Shown: in pieces, positions 61,169-64,000 of the stretch | How positions within the stretch are numbered: the first letter of the stretch is position 1 | How the letters are laid out: every line of letters starts with the position of its first letter | NCBI RefSeq assembly: GCF_041260155.1 | Contig: NC_091941.1 | Location: 26,405,747-26,469,746, forward strand | DNA length: 64,000 nt | From: Ptychodera flava | Lineage: Eukaryota > Hemichordata > Enteropneusta > Ptychoderidae | Direction: 5' to 3' | Program-made: the position numbers and the translations under genes | The notes under the pieces: model-generated | The model's database searches: none | Told to the model about the DNA's origin: nothing | Seen by the model: the letters and a program-made list of their open reading frames with translations, nothing else

Positions 61169-61315
61169 TTGTAACACACCTCATCCAGTACACTCACTGC
61201 AAAAATCAAGAAATTTCACTGCTATAACTTCTCTCCTGTAGCCACAATTATATATACCATGCATGTGACCGTAAATTGACGAAGCAAGACAGATTTTGGA
61301 TGAGGTGTGTTACAA
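61169..61315. mobile_element. Short MITE-like element, TGTAACACACC ends
   Basis: TTGTAACACACCTCATCCA at the left and TGGATGAGGTGTGTTACAA at the right are inverted; 147 bases. Confidence 0.7.
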
Positions 61316-61365
61316 CTTTGTCTACCCCATTCGCAATGTATTTGTACATTTGTGTGTACACACAC

Positions 61366-61367
<2 letters not shown>

Positions 61368-61414
<47 letters not shown>

Positions 61415-61430
61415 TATATATATATAGATC
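61368..61430. repeat. (AT)n microsatellite
   Basis: AT run with a few GATA interruptions. Confidence 0.95.
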
Positions 61431-61725
61431 ACATGCCATGCTTGTTCTCAATGTTATATGGGCATTCTCCCCACAAAATATCACCAGTAGGAGTATTAAT
61501 GATTACAAAAGCAGTAGATATTGACCACTTTGATTCATCAAAGGATGAGGCCAGTAGAATAGCAAGGCCAGTGGGAAACGACATTAAACATATCTGACTG
61601 TCCACCAGATATATGTATCCTTTCAAACGTTCACTCTCCTGAGGCCAATTGTGCACAGCACTTTCTAACAGCTGAGGAGCAAAGTTTCCATCATTTGACG
61701 TCAATATTTTGTTATTCCACTTCAC
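61429..61725 (-). other. Unidentified minus-strand open frame (99 codons)
   Basis: The peptide has a mixed, protein-like composition (for example GYIYLVDSQICLMSF and FVIINTPTGDILWGECPYN) and no repeats. I do not recognise a family. It could be an exon, a transposon fragment or chance; a CRE (61696-61703) lies inside it. Confidence 0.25.
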
Positions 61726-61954
61726 GCGGGAATTAAGTTATTCCACTCGCTGAACGTGTTTGCAATATGGGCATTCCCTTTAAATCCTTTCTCAAACCTG
61801 GGTTGTAACTATGAAAGAAAAAAAATTGAAAATGCACGGCATTATAACAGTCAGGGCGTTATGTTTTACCTAGAACAGTGACCGGATGCCCAACAAATCG
61901 GCCTCGGCATATGTAATTAAGTAGCGTAAAATGACTAATGACTGGAAAGATTGC

Positions 61955-62100
61955 ATTGATGTATACTTTAGGGTTAATGTAGCAATGCTCTGTTGTTCTC
62001 ATAAGCTGATTGAAGATAATTTTATTTTCCATTGTCTCATTGAAGCAAACGTTTGGAAAGGATTCTTGAATGCTTACATTCTGCCATTTCATTTTTATCT
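61955..62100 (+). pseudogene. Possible LINE C-terminal fragment
   Basis: The frame reads CCSHKLIEDNFIFHCLIEAN then VWKGF, resembling the Cys/His motif after a LINE reverse transcriptase. Very short. Confidence 0.25.
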
Positions 62101-62192
62101 TGTTAACTTGAACCTATAGTTTTTAGTTGTCTTCAGTGTAAGTAGCTCCTTTTTTTACGTGTTTCAAACCTTTTTACGTTTACTGTTGTAAG

Positions 62193-62531
62193 TTATGAAT
62201 TTTTTGAATAATTATACAGTTCATTTGACGGGCAAGGTTGATGAACTTTACTGAGCGCGCTACAATTATAATTTAATTGTGCGAGGCAAACGTTAGACAG
62301 GAAGTGTGTGCTGTAGCTAAGATCATTGGCCTTGATTCCGGCCTTGATGTGCAGCTGATACTCATCGACGTAAAACCGATGATTCAAATCACCTGGGTCC
62401 GTGTACGACAATTGTCCGTATGAAAGTGGTCCTGCGCAGACCATTGCCACCCCTACCAGCAAATATATTTGTAAATTTTGTCCAACACTCTGGTGATTCA
62501 TCAATTTTTCGTCGATTGTTTTCCTTTGCAC
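62193..62531 (-). other. Possible first exon of a secreted protein, minus strand
   Basis: The frame contains a hydrophobic segment (IYLLVGVAMVCAGPLSYG) after a few polar residues, like a signal peptide, then an acidic, charged region (YTDPGDLNHRFYVDEYQLHI). A donor-like CAG|GTGATT occurs after DPG. No family recognised. Confidence 0.25.
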
Positions 62532-62585
62532 TATTTCTTAGTTCTGCGGAGTTGTTTGTGACGGGACATTTTTTATTCCCATATT

Positions 62586-63287
62586 TTATATTCTTTCCAT
62601 ATGCGATACATACTGAGTGTACATACATATAGGCCCACGTGATTTTGCGAGTGCAGGATTGCAAGCAACGTCACCGGCGTAAATGTCGGCAATGGGTGAA
62701 ATCACCGTCGTCGTCGTGATTTCCGTGTCATCTACTCTAAAACATCGCCTCCTTTCACGCTCAAGATGAAATTGTTGCACGACCAAACCGTTGTTCTCGG
62801 GACAATTCACCGCTTGCCTTTTTGTGTCGAAAATTAGAAGCAACGCTTCATGGGGGCAGTACATGGTAGTACAGACTTCAGTAGTCAGACCGTGAATATT
62901 GAGTACATTTACTTCTGCATATGCGTTTTTACTGAACGGCCGACACCCTGACAGGTCCATGAGGCGTGTTCGCAAGTGATCTATGTGAGTGTCAACAGAC
63001 CTACCTTCGTGGGCGACACAACTAAATACGTCTATATACGTATTATATACGTGAACACTTGAGTCAGTATGAAATGTAGAGTTAAAAATATGTGCGCTCC
63101 TGCAATCGTCAACCATCAATATCAAAACACTCACCTTGATATTCCTATGGCGTCCTGTACATGGAGTAACAACCATGTCGTTTGTATGGCATCGATTACT
63201 TATTATTTCAATGACAAATATCCAATAACTGTGCGTCAGGCACTCCTGAACTGTCCAGCAACCTTTATTGTCCAAGCCACCGCCCAA
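62586..63287 (-). other. Longest open frame in the window (233 codons), unidentified
   Basis: Cys- and His-containing, no repeats, no recognised domain. At this base composition a frame of this length is unlikely but not impossible by chance. A consensus donor, CAAG|GTGAGT (minus strand, about 63135), falls inside it, so it may be only partly exonic. It starts about 2.9 kb from the Batf-like stop. Confidence 0.25.
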
Positions 63288-64000
63288 CCGACACTACTGT
63301 GGTGGTCCATTCAGTTAAGTTCTCCGATACAGTCGCTCTACCGCATGTTTGCTGGGTTTTTTTCTCTCGATTACTCCCTGTAGCCAATCGTCGACGACAT
63401 GTCTTGCACAAAACAGAAATAAATAGATAAAGAAAAGGAAGTGGAATCTAGATATCAGTCATCCACACTTCCTCTTTCAGAACTTGCCATGGTAGGATAA
63501 TGGAGAAAGACGAAGCCATCAGCACATGTGGTCCTGCTTTTGTCGGGCTTTCCAATCGACCGTAGTAAACGTAGGTGAGGTGGTGCGATGCCGACGCCGC
63601 GTTTAATTGTTCCAGGGTAATTAGGCACCGATGAAATTAAATAAAGAGAAATTGTGTTACGTATTAATCTGGAACAAAAGCAAAGCAAAGGATGTTTGAC
63701 GTTTCTGCTGTCGGCTGGCCGGTACAGGATGTGAACGGGAGAGAATCTGATCGATCGCGCAGAGACACGTCAATGTTCGCAGTTGTGATTAAAACTTCTG
63801 CGCAGGAAGTTAAACAGTTCACTTGGCTCGATGTGCTCTCGTGGCACGACCACGTATGCAGCAACGTCAAATTTTGCTCACACTGTTAAAATTCGTTACG
63901 TGTTAGAAATTTCTCAATAATGCATGGAGTCAATGACCTTGAACGTTTGGGTCTTCGGTAGTCGACATTCGTTTGTACCGAGCTTCAAAGACTGTTTTCA
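63288..64000. other. Right edge, no feature seen
   Basis: No supported exon, RNA gene or repeat. Confidence 0.5.

Overview
The window is eukaryotic DNA with spliced genes, long AT-rich introns, microsatellites and many short inverted-repeat transposons. I would guess a marine invertebrate deuterostome (amphioxus or hemichordate-like), because one Fos, ATF3/JDP2-type genes and a Batf-like gene are linked. The species cannot be read from the sequence.

Four bZIP transcription-factor genes lie on the + strand. (1) Fos, 552-4437: four coding exons with vertebrate-FOS-like phase-0 junctions, a 108-bp basic-region exon and an FOS-like C-terminus. (2) An ATF3/JDP2-like gene, 18659-31883: two homologous N-terminal exons (A and B), a 108-bp basic exon, and a zipper exon about 10 kb downstream. 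(3) A compact ATF3/JDP2-like paralogue, 48266-49941. (4) A divergent Batf-like bZIP, 58109-60417, followed at 60633-60866 by a second, homologous zipper-coding exon in the same phase and heptad register.

The order and orientation Fos > ATF3/JDP2 > Batf-like matches human 14q24 (FOS, JDP2, BATF). I read this as the ancestral AP-1/ATF cluster, with a local ATF3/JDP2 duplication. The products are expected to dimerise with each other or with Jun-type partners and to bind TGACTCA and TGACGTCA. The window carries ten exact TGACGTCA sites and a local TGA(C/G)TCA cluster in Fos intron 2, which suggests auto- and cross-regulation. AU-rich elements in the Fos and gene-2 3'UTRs fit unstable immediate-early mRNAs.

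The remaining sequence holds at least four families of TTAA-flanked MITE-like elements (one nested in another), long fold-back hairpins, decayed tandem repeats, possible LINE fragments and microsatellites. A few minus-strand open frames at the right end (61.4-63.3 kb) could be exons of an unidentified gene, but support is weak. All exon calls come from reading frame, splice consensus and family similarity; no transcript data were available.
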